This document shows positions 27,460 to 38,300 of a stretch of DNA of 64,000 nucleotides, one piece after another. Numbering within the stretch: position 1 is the stretch's first letter; each line of letters opens with the position of its first letter. Source of the stretch: Edaphochlamys debaryana (lineage: Eukaryota > Chlorophyta > Chlorophyceae > Chlamydomonadales). The notes beneath the pieces are model-generated. The model had not been told where the DNA came from, ran no database searches, and worked only from the letters and a program-made list of their open reading frames with translations. A program made the translations under genes and the position numbers. The stretch lies in contig JAEHOE010000141.1 of the NCBI GenBank assembly GCA_016858145.1, positions 62,001 to 126,000 on the forward strand, read 5' to 3'.

Positions 27460-28819
27460 ATGCCCCGAATCCGAAGTGTGTTGCTCTTAACGACAGTGTA
27501 TAGCATGTCACGACGACTCCCGCGTGTGGCGCCGGTCGCGCCCCAGTTGCCTGGCGCGGCGGCTGGCAATGGCTCGCCCGGACTTAGAGCGACTGGCCCT
27601 GGTCTCGCATTCGACTTCGGCTTTTCGCCAATACGCGGTGTAGAGCCCGCGGTATCCCCCCAGAGCCCTGGCGTCGGGTCCGTCGGGTTGCGCCCAGCCC
27701 GGTTGCCCCGTGGCGCTCCTCGTCCCGCTGGTCTCCCACGGATACTGCGAGGCGCCTCTCCCTGGCCTCTCCCGTCAGACGCATCCCCGCAAGCTGGGTC
27801 TGTCCTGGATCCCTTCCCTGCTGGGCGATACGACCTGCGGCCCACACAGTCCCGCATGAACAGCCAGGCACAGCGGCAGTCCTTCCTCGCATCAGTGCTG
27901 CGCGCGCGCACCCAATCCGGCGGGATATCCCCGGACGCCGCGGCCGGGGGTGCTCTGCCCGACCCCGTGCCCCTGATCCCCGGTCCCGCCGTTGCACCGG
28001 GGCCCTGGGCCGAAGCAACCGGCACTGACGTGGCCCCCGAAGAGTTCAGGCCCACACTACCACGTACCGGTGAGTGACGACAGGAAAGCTGCCGTGCCTG
28101 GCCTGGTGCCTGCGCTATGTTTAAGAGGACTCACGTTGGATCGCTTTCCCAGCAGGCGGGCGAGCAGCCGGCGGGCCCGCAGCAGCAGGCGGGGCCGCAG
28201 CCGGCGGGCCCGCAGCAGCCGGCGGGCCCGCAGCAACCGGCAGGCCCGCAGCAACCGGCGGGGTTGCAGGCGGCGGCACCGCAGCCGGTGGGGCCGCAGC
28301 CGGTGGGCCAGCAGCCGGCAGGCCCGCAGCAGCGGGCGGGCCCGCAGCAGTGGGCGGGGCAGCAGCCGGCGGGGTTGCAGCCGGTGGGGTCGCAGCCGGT
28401 GGGGCCGCAGCACCCCGCGGACAGCAACGACAGCGATGTCAGCGCTGTCTCGTCCGACGGAGACGGGGCGGAGGATGACAGCCTCGGCAGCGGTGCCGGT
28501 GCAGTAGAGGCCAGCGAGGAAGAGGAGGAGGCGGCCCCCATGGACGTGGAGGTGGGGCCTGGGCGGTTTTGGGTTGGTGACGCCCGTGGGGTGTTGAAGC
28601 TGACCAATCCACTGAAGCTGACCTAGCAAACTGAAGCTGACCTAGCAAACTGAAGCTGACCAGGCAAGGAAGCTGACCTGACTGCCCATGCGCAGGGGCC
28701 GGGAGCACCAACGCCGGGGGAGTGCAAGGTGCTCATGGTCAACCTGGCTGTCGTCGAGGCCAGGATGAACAAAGCGACCGCCCCCCTTGGCGAGGGTGCC
28801 TACGCCAAGGTCTGGAGCG
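27460..28819 (+). CDS. Kinase-like gene, 5' exons (Gln/Pro-rich N terminus and Gly loop)
   Basis: A likely first exon runs from ATG 27460 to a strong donor at 28069 (ACCG then GTGAGTG). A second exon from about 28150 carries a QPAGPQ-type repeat, then an acidic Ser/Glu tract (SDGDGAEDDS, EASEEEEEA), and ends near 28590. A third exon, 28696-28819, follows GCGCAG and ends AGCG before GTGAGA; it reads VNLAVVEARMNKATAPLGEG, AYAKVWS. That is the start of a protein-kinase fold with the Gly-rich loop GEGAYAKV. The phase between the first and second exon does not fit in my reading, so the 5' structure is uncertain; the third exon's donor phase fits the next exon. Confidence 0.42.
28150..28412 (+). 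repeat. Coding minisatellite (QPAGP-type units)
   Basis: Imperfect 12-24 base units such as CAGCAGCCGGCGGGCCCG repeat across the exon, encoding QQPAGP with V, L and W variants. The reverse strand gives an apparent Cys/Pro-rich frame that is only its shadow. Confidence 0.85.
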
Positions 28820-28832
28820 GTGAGAAGAGCAC

Positions 28833-29098
28833 TGGGCCGGGGCCGGGCCGGGGCGGGCTGGGGCCGGGGCCGGGGCCGGGGATGGGGCCAGGGGCGGGGC
28901 CGGGGATGGGGCCGGGGGGCGGGGCCGGGACGGGGCCGGGCCGGGCCGGGACGGGGACGGGGACAGGCCAGGGCCGGGGCAGGGGATGGGGCCAGGGGCG
29001 GGGCCGGGGGCGGGGCCGGGGCCGGGCCGGGCCGGGACCGGGCCGTGCTGAGGGCGGGGCGGGGCGGAATAGGGCCGGGCAGGGGCCGGGCAGGGGCC
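28833..29098 (+). repeat. Intronic GGGGCC/GGGGCNGG repeat tract
   Basis: The intron between 28820 and 29135 is largely made of GGGGCCGGGGCCGG-like units with ATGGGGCC and ACGGGG interruptions. It has many closely spaced runs of three or more G, a G-quadruplex-prone pattern on the coding strand. Confidence 0.85.
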
Positions 29099-29135
29099 GC
29101 GTGCCGATTCAGACATCCTGCCTGTGTCCTCGCAG

Positions 29136-29430
29136 TGGACCTCCCCGGCCTCGGCGAGGTGGTCTACAAGGAATGGGGCCCTGGCGTCGCCTCCGCTTCG
29201 GCGTTCAGTTCCATTGCTGTCGGTATCATGGCACGCGGCGACAACGTTCTCCCGCTACTCGGGGCGGTCGTAGGCCCGGGCGGACAGTACACGGGTGCCA
29301 TCTACCCGAGAATCCCGTCCGCACGCACACTGGAGTGTGCCGAGGCTGCCCTTTCGCGACTACCTCCTTTTCTTTGTCCACGTGGCAAGGGGGCTGACCA
29401 CCATGCACTCTGACGGTTACGGCAGGCACG
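29136..29430 (+). pseudogene. Kinase-like gene, N-lobe to helix-E exon (frameshifted)
   Basis: The exon starts after CTCGCAG with TG, completing the codon left by the previous exon. It reads VDLPGLGEVVYKEWGPG, with VVYK in the place of the VAIK lysine, then GDNVLPLLGAVVG resembling the strand 4-5 region. After about 29340 the kinase-like sense continues one base over: LPFRDYLLFFVHVARGLTTM followed by HSDG, which looks like helix E before the HRD loop. No HRD or DFG was found downstream. Either a small insertion or deletion near 29315-29345 broke the gene or an intron boundary is misread. The family is inferred from motif order only. Confidence 0.42.
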
Positions 29431-30325
29431 CAATACACTGCGACGGCAGGGCATGGCTTGGGATACGAGCCCATTAGACTGGAGGGCGCGGGAGCGGCGG
29501 GACTGTGCGATAGCAGTCCGAGGGACGATCTCTGAGTTTGGTGCGGTGCAAGGGTGGAGGGAGTCGTTAGCAATCATAGGACGGGACTGCTACTGAGCAT
29601 GGGCGCATGCGTTGTACGGCCAGCGGTACGGAGGGATTCTCAACGCCGCTGGCAGGGAGGAAGGGTCCCCTCTCGGACAGGATGGGCGGCGGCGGCCCCG
29701 CTGCAGATGCAGGGGCTGGCGGAGGCCGGGAGCTGGCGGCTGTAGTTGGAATGCGTGGGGATACTATGCGGTGTGCAGTGCGGGTTTACTCGGGGTGTGT
29801 TGGGGGCGGGGCGGCGGGATAATCCGCTCTCTGCCTTCTTGGGCCCTGACTAGCGTGTTACTAAGCAAGGTATCTGTGCAAATGTGGAGAGCCCCCACGA
29901 GCCACGCACCCGCCTGGCCACCTTGCCGGCCTCGACCGGCTCGACAGCCCACAACGGTCGGTCACTACTCCCAACAACGTTCGAGAGTCCATTAGACCAC
30001 AACGGCCCCACATCAATTCACAAGTGCATTGTTGCTTCGACCTCAACCTCCTTGAACATACTGTACATCTGGCGGTATGGCATGTGGCACGGCAGTCCGG
30101 ATTCTGGAGTCCTGTCCGGCTGTCCAGGGTCAGCGCGTCAGCCACGCTCGATCTCGCCAACAACGTGCCGGTACCTCTAGCATAGCGGTCAAGCCGTGGT
30201 CAGTGGCACCCCCTAGCCTTGAACCCTCGAGCCCCTTGAGCCCCGAGAGCCCCGCACAGCATTTTGCGCTCGCTGGGTGTCCACACTTCAAGGCGGGCTC
30301 AAAAGGCTTCAGTCGTCACGCGTAT
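29431..30325. other. Non-genic stretch
   Basis: No supported coding exon, RNA or repeat was found. The sequence becomes strongly GC- and GCGGC-rich after about 30330, which belongs to the opposite-strand gene. Confidence 0.5.
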
Positions 30326-32144
30326 CTACGCAACCGGCAGTGGCTCTGGGCCGTCGGCAGCAGCTGGCAGCACCGCCGGCGGGGGCGCCGCCAGGCGAGC
30401 TGCGGTGCCCCGTGCCGACGGCGGCCGTGGCGGCCATGGCGGCGGCGGCAGCGGCGGCAGGTGGCCCGACGGCGGCGCCTGCGCCTGCTCCAGCTCGAGC
30501 GGCTGGCGGCACGGCACCGCCGGCTCGACGGCGGCTGCTTCTGTCGACGGCCGAGGCGACGGCCGCTGGGAGGAGCGCGCGGACGACGCCTCTCGCCCCA
30601 ACTCCGACTCGGGTGGGGACGAGGAGGCGGCCCTCGGGGGGGCCGCGGCCAGGGTGGGGGACAGCGGCGAGGGCGGGCGGGAGCCGGTTGCGCTCGGCGG
30701 CGGAGGAGGCGAGGAGGAGGCGGAGGCGCAGGAAGAGGCGGAGGAGCGTGAGGATTCGGCTCGAGTCCGAGGCGCAGGTGGCGGGACCACGCCCGGGGGC
30801 GTCATGCGCCACAGGCAAGCGGCCGGCGCCTGTCCGGGCCGGTGCGGGCGCAGGGACGAGTGCTGCCGCGTGCCGAGCTCCCCCTCGCCTTCGCCGCCCT
30901 CCTCGTCCCCTCCCGCGCCTCCTGCTTCCCCCTCCTCATCTGCCCCCTGCTCCGGCAGGCTGGCGGGGTGGGGCTGCAGCAGGGCGCGCCGCGGCGGGGG
31001 CGCGGGGCCCCCGGCCTCGGCCCCGGCCTCGGGGATGCGGACTCGCATGGAGGTGCTGGGCTGGCCCCAGGTGGGCAGCGGGGGGCGGCGCTCGAAGTAG
31101 TGGCAGCCCTCGCCGGCCTCGGCGGGGCAGCCCAGCACGGGCCCGCCCTGGCGGGCTTGGGCGTTGACAGAGGTCGGCAGGCCTGCAAGCGTGGGAAGCA
31201 CCGCGGGGAGGTGAGAGAGTGGGTGAGAGTGCAGGGGCGGAGGCCGCCCGGCGGCGCTGCGCTCAAGAAACTGTCGAGGCACGCACGGCCAGGGCCGTGG
31301 AGTGATGGTGGCAGCGGCGGCCCAAGAACTTTAGACAAATGCTAGTTGTTCGTTCACATGCCCATGAGCAAGCTCCAGTTGAGCGTTTCCCCGTGCGGCC
31401 CGGGGGCAAGCAATGCTCACCCAGGGTGCTTTCCGGCTCCCCCACGACTGCCATGAGTTGGGCGGGGGTCATAAGCATGGAAATTCCTGTGGTGGCAGGC
31501 TGGTGGGGGGCTGTACGGCTGGTACATTTGCGGAACTCACGTCAATCCCCGCCTTGATCAGGTGTTCGACGTCGGGGGGGTTGGAGACGGCGAAGTAGGC
31601 GTCCTCAGGGAGGATCTTGGCGGGCCGGACGTCGCAGAACCGGAAGTACGTGGCCCAGGCAGAGGTGAACTGGAAGGCCGCAAACATGTCCGCCTCTTTG
31701 GCGGCCTTGGAGAGGGTCACCACCTGTGGCCAGGTGGATTTGTGGATTGGAGTAGTCCAGCGGGAGAATCCGTGGCGAGAGGGGCATGGGAGGCGGGACA
31801 GCAGGTGGCATGGGACGCTGGCAGAGCGCCGGGTGCCGGGGGCGGGGGGGGGGGGGGGGGGGGGCGGGCACGGCACGGGAGGACAGGGCCGGTTGAGCGA
31901 GACGCCGCACCTTTAGAGCGTAGCGATACTTGTCGGTAGCGTGCTCGACATAGCCGTTTTCGAAAAACTCGGCCAGGTCCCCCACAACTGGGGAGTCGGC
32001 CCCCTCCGAGGCTCGCAGCCACTCAAAGACTTTCGCTACGGCCTTGCTGTAGTATGGTATGTACATGTCATTGGTGCCCGCCATGTACAGTGCTAGCGGG
32101 CCGGGCATTAGCGGCACGCCGTCGCCGGCGTACAAGGGGTTCAT
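30326..32144 (-). CDS. Four-exon gene, unknown function, long disordered C terminus
   Basis: Proposed exons: 32144-31911, 31723-about 31541, 31486-31421 and 31182-30326. Exon 1 reads NPLYAGDGVPLMPGPLALYM and KAVAKVFEWLRASEGADSP, ending DKYRYALK. Exon 2 continues in phase, VVTLSKAAKEADMFAAFQFT and DVRPAKILPEDAYFAVSNPP. Exon 3 gives ISMLMTPAQLMAVVGEPEST. Exon 4 joins in phase, GLPTSVNAQARQGGPVLGCP and GCHYFERRPPLPTWGQPSTS, then a long Pro/Ser/Ala/Glu-rich tail to the stop. The exon 2 to exon 3 join does not keep phase with the best donor (GTGAGT at 31540); a weaker site four bases on would. The first exon may start earlier, as its frame is open through LLSAALSAPSW. No family was recognised. Confidence 0.5.
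31844..31864. repeat. G homopolymer in intron 1 of the 30.3-32.1 kb gene
   Basis: About 20 consecutive G bases on the plus strand (a C run in the transcript), between the donor at 31910 and the acceptor at 31724. Confidence 0.9.
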
Positions 32145-33062
32145 GATTGCCCAGCTTGGCGCCGACAGTGCCGCGCTCAGCAGTGGCTGGCTGGCTGGCT
32201 GTGTACTACCTACTGAGCAGGTCAGCGTTTACGCGCTGTAGGCGCGCGAACCTGTCCGGCGGCCTGAGGAGGTCTCTCTCTGCATCTAAGCAATGCGGTG
32301 GCTCGCCGAGAGAACTTGCCTTTGCCCTTCGATACTTAGTCGACCCGCGCGATTACTGTTGCTCAGAGGGCATTACTTTTGGTTCGAGTCGTCAGTCTGC
32401 GAGTGCGGACGTAAACTCAGGGAGCATTGCGCTCATAGCGCGCCCCACTGTGCTGCCACGTCCAGTCAATTGTAGAATAGCTACGGCCCTATCGATCTCG
32501 CGAGAAACATTGGGCGGGACTGCCACTTTACGTGCCGGGACGCGGCCGGGCCGAGTGTCCCGGCCCGGGCGGGGGGGGTAACGACCCGGGGTCAACGACG
32601 TCGCTGGGGGGGTGCCGAGGTCGCGCGACAAAGTCGCGTGTTTCGATATCCCCTCAACAACATCTGTTAGCGCATTGCGTAAACACGCATTTGCGCATAA
32701 GAGCGAGCCGGTGTGCTCGGGGTGGGGGCCAGGTGGCCGACGAGGGTACGACGAGGGTAGTCAACCCCGCCAAGCGGAGGGTGACCCCAATTTGGCTGCT
32801 ATAGGGCGTGAGGATGCTGCAGCATCATCAGTGGGGATGATCCCCACTTGGGGAGCGGCGATGGGGGGAGGGAAAAGACGGTCGTGAGCCGGGTGAAATA
32901 GGTGAAGGGGAGAGGACGAACGGTGCGGGGGTTACGCTGAGGGCAAGGTTAAGGCAGGGATGACAGGCGGTCGTGAGCCCGGTGAGAGGAGAGGAGAGGC
33001 GAAGGAGAAGAGAGATTGGATAGGCGTTTTGTGTGGAAGGAGACGGAAAAGTCTAGTGCCGT
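32145..33062. other. Non-genic stretch
   Basis: Holds a GGCT microsatellite (about 32186-32201), a purine-rich zone at about 32860-33050 and a short TAACGACCC-type string near 32579 that also occurs near 25610. No gene was seen. Confidence 0.5.
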
Positions 33063-34491
33063 CTAAGCAAACAGACCGCAAAGGGCCGTACGTGGGAAGC
33101 CCTGGCGAGCAACGCGGACGTGCACGCTAGCCGAGAGACCCGTGTCGCCTACATTATGCGCCTCGTCGCGGGTTGCAGTGCAGCGGGGTGCACATGCAGT
33201 GCCGCTCACGGCCTCGCTCTCCCGGTGGCCCCTGTGCAGCCCGCGACCCACTGGCGACTCACCGCCGGCCACTGGCATGTATGGCATGCACACCCAACCC
33301 CAAGTCCAGCTCCCCAAAGATGGGGGGCAGGCCCCGACTGCTGCGCAGCTCAGTGGTTATGGGTAGCGTTACTGGGGGCAGTCCTGAGTTTTACCTCTCG
33401 AAACGCCCACCATTGACAACGTGTACAGAAGGGTGCTCAGGAGGTCGCGATCTTTCAGCTCCAGCAAGCAACCAGCTTCCCCGACACAGAAGCCTCACCT
33501 GGGCCCCCGTATGGGATGCAGGGAGCGGGGCAAGGGAGACGTCGAGGTAGTCAAGGACAGGCCTAGACAAGAAAGCGAGAGAGGCGTTTACTACGCCGTG
33601 CACAATAGTCGCGCAGTTAGCGTTGCTAGCTCCCTCAGCCGCCTTGCCACCGGGAACGCAAGCAACCAGCAATCGAGGGGTGCGACGCGGACTAGGTAGG
33701 GCTGCTGATCCAACGAGGTCCATCGATCCCTATCGCTCTGGGGCGGTCCCCACCCACCCCCTACGGACCCCCCACCCAGCGGCCGGGGGCCCGTTGGGGG
33801 TGGGTGGGGGTGGGGGTCCGTCGGGGTCCACGGCACCCCCCCCCACCGACCCCCGACCACCGCGGGGGGCCGAACGGATTGTTGGGGTATTGGACCCCGT
33901 GCGGACCCCGTACGGGGGCAATCAAACCGCAAGCTACCGCAATGCTTTAAATGCTGCTGGTAGGCTGGTAGGGGTCGGGCCACTGGTATCACGACTGCCT
34001 TGCTTTCTGGCCCCCTCACTGAGTTTGCCCGCTGCAGTGGTCCTTGAAAGGCCCTGCTGGGAAATAGCTACTGTGGTGCCATGGTGCAATGGCCGCAGGA
34101 GACAGCAGGCGAGTAGGTACTTGCGGGCCTGTACAATACAAAATAAAGGTTGCATTTGCAAGGGTGCATTCGCAAGGGTGCATTCGCAAGGGTAGGTGCG
34201 GGGGTAGGGTGTGGAGCGTTGACGACTCTGTGCGGAGGGGTGGTGTGGGAAGGGTGGGGACGACGGGGCTACTCCAGTGCCACAGTGCAAGACTCGCATG
34301 TGCCCCCAACCGACATCCGCGTGCCTGGGGTTATTGGGCTTGTTTTGGCTTATTTAGGGTCGTTTGCCATGACGCGGGCCTGCCCACCTTGGAAATGGCG
34401 CCAAAGCGTCCATGGCTTCCTTGGCGGTCTCCAAGCAGCGGTCGTACTCCAACGCCAACCTGTCTTGCTGCTGAGGCGTCATGGTAGTCAT
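33063..34491 (-). CDS. Five-exon gene for a small protein of about 121 aa, unknown function
   Basis: Exons 34491-34388, 33562-33499, 33458-33411, 33348-33263 and 33126-33063. All four junctions keep phase: exon 1 ends AG (GTGGGC donor) and exon 2 starts G (TTGTCTAG acceptor); exon 2 ends on a codon (CAG, GTGAGG donor) and exon 3 starts on one; exon 3 ends ATG before GTGGGC; exon 4 starts CTG after CACTGAG; exon 4 ends CG (GTGAGT) and exon 5 starts C (CGGCTAG). The protein starts MTTMTPQQQDRLALEYDRCL and a helical ETAKEAMDALAPFP, continues PVLDYLDVSLAPLPASHTG, LKDRDLLSTLLYTLSM and GLPPIFGELDLGLGVHAI, and stops after ALCGLFA. An upstream exon cannot be excluded because the frame stays open to an ATG at 34548. 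The family is unknown to me. Confidence 0.5.
34148..34194. repeat. 14-bp tandem repeat, three copies
   Basis: GCATTTGCAAGGGT is followed by two copies of GCATTCGCAAGGGT. It lies in the first intron of the small gene. Confidence 0.9.
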
Positions 34492-35317
34492 GGAGGCTCC
34501 TCCGGGACCCAAGCACGGCGGTCTGCAAACCATCTGCGCGACTTGCACATTTCCTGTCGCCTTGCTGGCTCCTGTTTGTATGAATGATGGTTAAAGTGGC
34601 ATTGGTGAAAGAGTTTGGGGAAAAGGTGCGTCTGCGTCGATTTGATTCGTCCCCACCGCGCGGTGGGGACAATCCGATAAAGCGCTGAATGCATGTGCGC
34701 AAGCCGAGCAAGGCATGCCACGCTAATTGCTTACATTGATGTCTATGTAATTCCTCGGGGAACAGGGAGAAAGCAGGGACCAGCAGCATTGCCAGAAGTT
34801 GACAAGTTGCGCGCACAGGCGGAGTCGACTGCCCCCAGAAGGTGCCTATGCGCTTTTATGCATTATGAGGCCGGTTTCGGGCCTTGGAGGGCTTCAAAGC
34901 GGTTGGTCGCGGGCGCATGTCGGCGGACGTTTGGCGGGCGACCTGCGCTGAAGTCGCTGAACTCCCAGAAGTCTCGCCAGATCTCTCTCGGTAGTTGCTC
35001 CTAGTCAGCATGGCGCTTGGAAGCGCTCGCGGGTGGTCGCGAGCCCTGAGGTCGGGCAGGCCGACGCCCCTAGCCAACCTCAATCCGGGGTCGATGAAGG
35101 GTAACAGCATTGGAGGTAACAATCTGCCTTATGGTGTGGTCAGTCGCTTGACTGTCTCTTTCCTGGGAGGTTTAGGGGGCACGGGGTGTGGGGACCAGGG
35201 TTGGGCCATGGAGGGGCGTGAGGCAAGTTCCAGTCAGGGCGAGGGGGGCCAAGGAGCGTGGAGTACGTAGCCAGGAGGGCACGCGGATCGAGGCTGCATA
35301 TTCCAAAGAACATCATG
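34492..35317. other. Non-genic stretch before the satellite array
   Basis: Unique sequence with no supported exon. It ends in a GGGG-rich stretch (about 35170-35260) that passes directly into the first, partial satellite monomer at 35318. Confidence 0.5.
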
Positions 35318-38300
35318 GAGGGGCGCTGGGGGAACATATCTCGGGGCGCAAGCCCAATCCGAGGCACGCCTAGGCCTGGTAGCAATGCAGATGCAGGCCT
35401 GAAGGGACGTGGACCGAAGAGGGGCGCTGGGGGAACATACCTGGGGGCGCAAGCCCAGTTCTGGGCACGCCTAGGCCTGGTAGCAATGCAGATGCAGGCC
35501 TGAAGGGACGTGGACCGAAGAGGGGCGCTGGGGGAACATATCTCGGGGCGCAAGCCCAGTTCTGGGCACGCCTAGGCCTGGTAGCAATGCAGATGCAGGC
35601 CTGAAGGGACGTGGACCGAAGAGGGGCGCTGGGGAACATACCTGGGGGCGCAAGCCCAATCCGAGGCACGCCTAGGCCTGGTAGCAATGCAGATGCAGGC
35701 CTGAAGGGACGTGGACCGAAGAGGGGCGCTGGGGGAACATACCTGGGGGCGCAAGCCCAGTTCTGGGCACGCCTAGGCCTGGTAGCAATGCAGATGCAGG
35801 CCTGAAGGGACGTGGACCGAAGAGGGGCGCTGGGGGAACATATCTCGGGGCGCAAGCCCAATCCGAGGCACGCCTAGGCCTGGTAGCAATGCAGATGCAG
35901 GCCTGAAGGGACGTGGACCGAAGAGGGGCGCTGGGGGAACATACCTGGGGGCGCAAGCCCAGTTCTGGGCACGCCTAGGCCTGGTAGCAATGCAGATGCA
36001 GGCCTGAAGGGACGTGGACCGAAGAGGGGCGCTGGGGGAACATACCTGGGGGCGCAAGCCCAATCCGAGGCACGCCTAGGCCTGGTAGCAATGCAGATGC
36101 AGGCCTGAAGGGACGTGGAACGAAGAGGGGCGCTGGGGGAACATATCTCGGGGCGCAAGCCCAATCCGAGGCACGCCTAGGCCTGGTAGCAATGCAGATG
36201 CAGGCCTGAAGGGACGTGGACCGAAGAGGGGCGCTGGGGGAACATACCTGGGGGCGCAAGCCCAGTTCTGGGCACGCCTAGGCCTGGTAGCAATGCAGAT
36301 GCAGGCCTGAAGGGACGTGGACCGAAGAGGGGCGCTGGGGGAACATACCTGGGGGCGCAAGCCCAATCCGAGGCACGCCTAGGCCTGGTAGCAATGCAGA
36401 TGCAGGCCTGAAGGGACGTGGACCGAAGAGGGGCGCTGGGGGAACATATCTGGGGGCGCAAGCCCAATCCGAGGCACGCCTAGGCCTGGTAGCAATGCAG
36501 ATGCAGGCCTGAAGGGACGTGGACCGAAGAGGGGCGCTGGGGGAACATATCTGGGGGCGCAAGCCCAATCCGAGGCACGCCCAGGCCTGGTAGCAATGCA
36601 GATGCAGGCCTGAAGGGACGTGGACCGAAGAGGGGCACTGAGGGAACATATCTCGGGGCGCAAGCCCAGTTCTGGGCACGCCTAGGCCTGGTAGCAATGC
36701 AGATGCAGGCCTGAAGGGACGTGGAACGAAGAGGGGCGCTGGGGGAACATATCTCGGGGCGCAAGCCCAGTTCTGGGCACGCCCAGGCCTGGTAGCAATG
36801 CAGATGCAGGCCTGAAGGGACGTGGACCGAAGAGGGGCGCTGGGGGAACATATCTGGGGGCGCAAGCCCAGTTCTGGGCACGCCTAGGCCTGGTAGCAAT
36901 GCAGATGCAGGCCTGAAGGGACGTGGACCAAAGAGGGGCGCTGGGGGAACATACCTGGGGGCGCAAGCCCAGTTCTGGGCACGCCTAGGCCTGGTAGCAA
37001 TGCAGATGCAGGCCAGAAGGGACGTGGACCGAAGAGGGGCGCTGGGGGAACATACCTGGGGGCGCAAGCCCAGTTCTGGGCACGCCTAGGCCTGGTAGCA
37101 ATGCAGATGCAGGCCTGAAGGGACGTGGACCGAAGAGGGGCGCTGGGGGAACATATCTGGGGGCGCAAGCCCAATCCGAGGCACGCCCAGGCCTGGTAGC
37201 AATGCAGATGCAGGCCTGAAGGGACGTGGACCGAAGAGGGGCGCTGGGGGAACATACCTGGGGGCGCAAGCCCAGTTCTGGGCACGCCTAGGCCTGGTAG
37301 CAATGCAGATGCAGGCCTGAAGGGACGTGGACCGAAGAGGGGCGCTGGGGGAACATATCTCGGGGCGCAAGCCCAATCCGAGGCACGCCTAGGCCTGGTA
37401 GCAATGCAGATGCAGGCCTGAAGGGACGTGGACCGAAGAGGGGCGCTGGGGGAACATATCTGGGGGCGCAAGCCCAATCCGAGGCACGCCTAGGCCTGGT
37501 AGCAATGCAGATGCAGGCCTGAAGGGACGTGGACCGAAGAGGGGCGCTGGGGGAACATATCTGGGGGCGCAAGCCCAATCCGAGGCACGCCCAGGCCTGG
37601 TAGCAATGCAGATGCAGGCCTGAAGGGACGTGGACCGAAGAGGGGCGCTGGGGGAACATATCTCGGGGCGCAAGCCCAGTTCTGGGCACGCCTAGGCCTG
37701 GTAGCAATGCAGATGCAGGCCTGAAGGGACGTGGAACGAAGAGGGGCGCTGGGGGGAACATATCTCGGGGCGCAAGCCCAGTTCTGGGCACGCCCTAGGC
37801 CTGGTAGCAATGCAGATGCAGGCCTGAAGGGACGTGGACCGAAGAGGGGCGCTGGGGGAACATATCTGGGGGCGCAAGCCCAGTTCTGGGCACGCCTAGG
37901 CCTGGTAGCAATGCAGATGCAGGCCTGAAGGGACGTGGACCGAAGAGGGGCGCTGGGGGAACATACCTGGGGGCGCAAGCCCAGTTCTGGGCACGCCTAG
38001 GCCTGGTAGCAATGCAGATGCAGGCCTGAAGGGACGTGGAACGAAGAGGGGCGCTGGGGGAACATACCTGGGGGCGCAAGCCCAGTTCTGGGCACGCCTA
38101 GGCCTGGTAGCAATGCAGATGCAGGCCTGAAGGGACGTGGACCGAAGAGGGGCGCTGGGGGAACATATCTGGGGGCGCAAGCCCAGTTCTGGGCACGCCT
38201 AGGCCTGGTAGCAATGCAGATGCAGGCCTGAAGGGACGTGGACCGAAGAGGGGCGCTGGGGGAACATACCTGGGGGCGCAAGCCCAATCCGAGGCACGCC

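Noticed and set aside
28131..28607. Minus-strand Cys/Pro-rich frame resembling keratin-associated or metallothionein proteins
   Set aside because: It is the antisense of the QPAGP-coding minisatellite. The plus strand continues into a convincing acidic tract.
28739..29116. Minus-strand Pro/Ala-rich frame
   Set aside because: It lies entirely in the GGGGCC-type intronic repeat and has no other support.
30264..31167. Plus-strand frames of 278 and 296 codons
   Set aside because: They are Gly/Arg-rich shadows opposite the last exon of the minus-strand gene, whose splice phase and sequence sense are better.
33760..33860. Possible regulatory hairpin in a C/G-rich stretch
   Set aside because: The complementarity is only low-complexity C runs against G runs. 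It lies in an intron and no defined stem-loop stands out.
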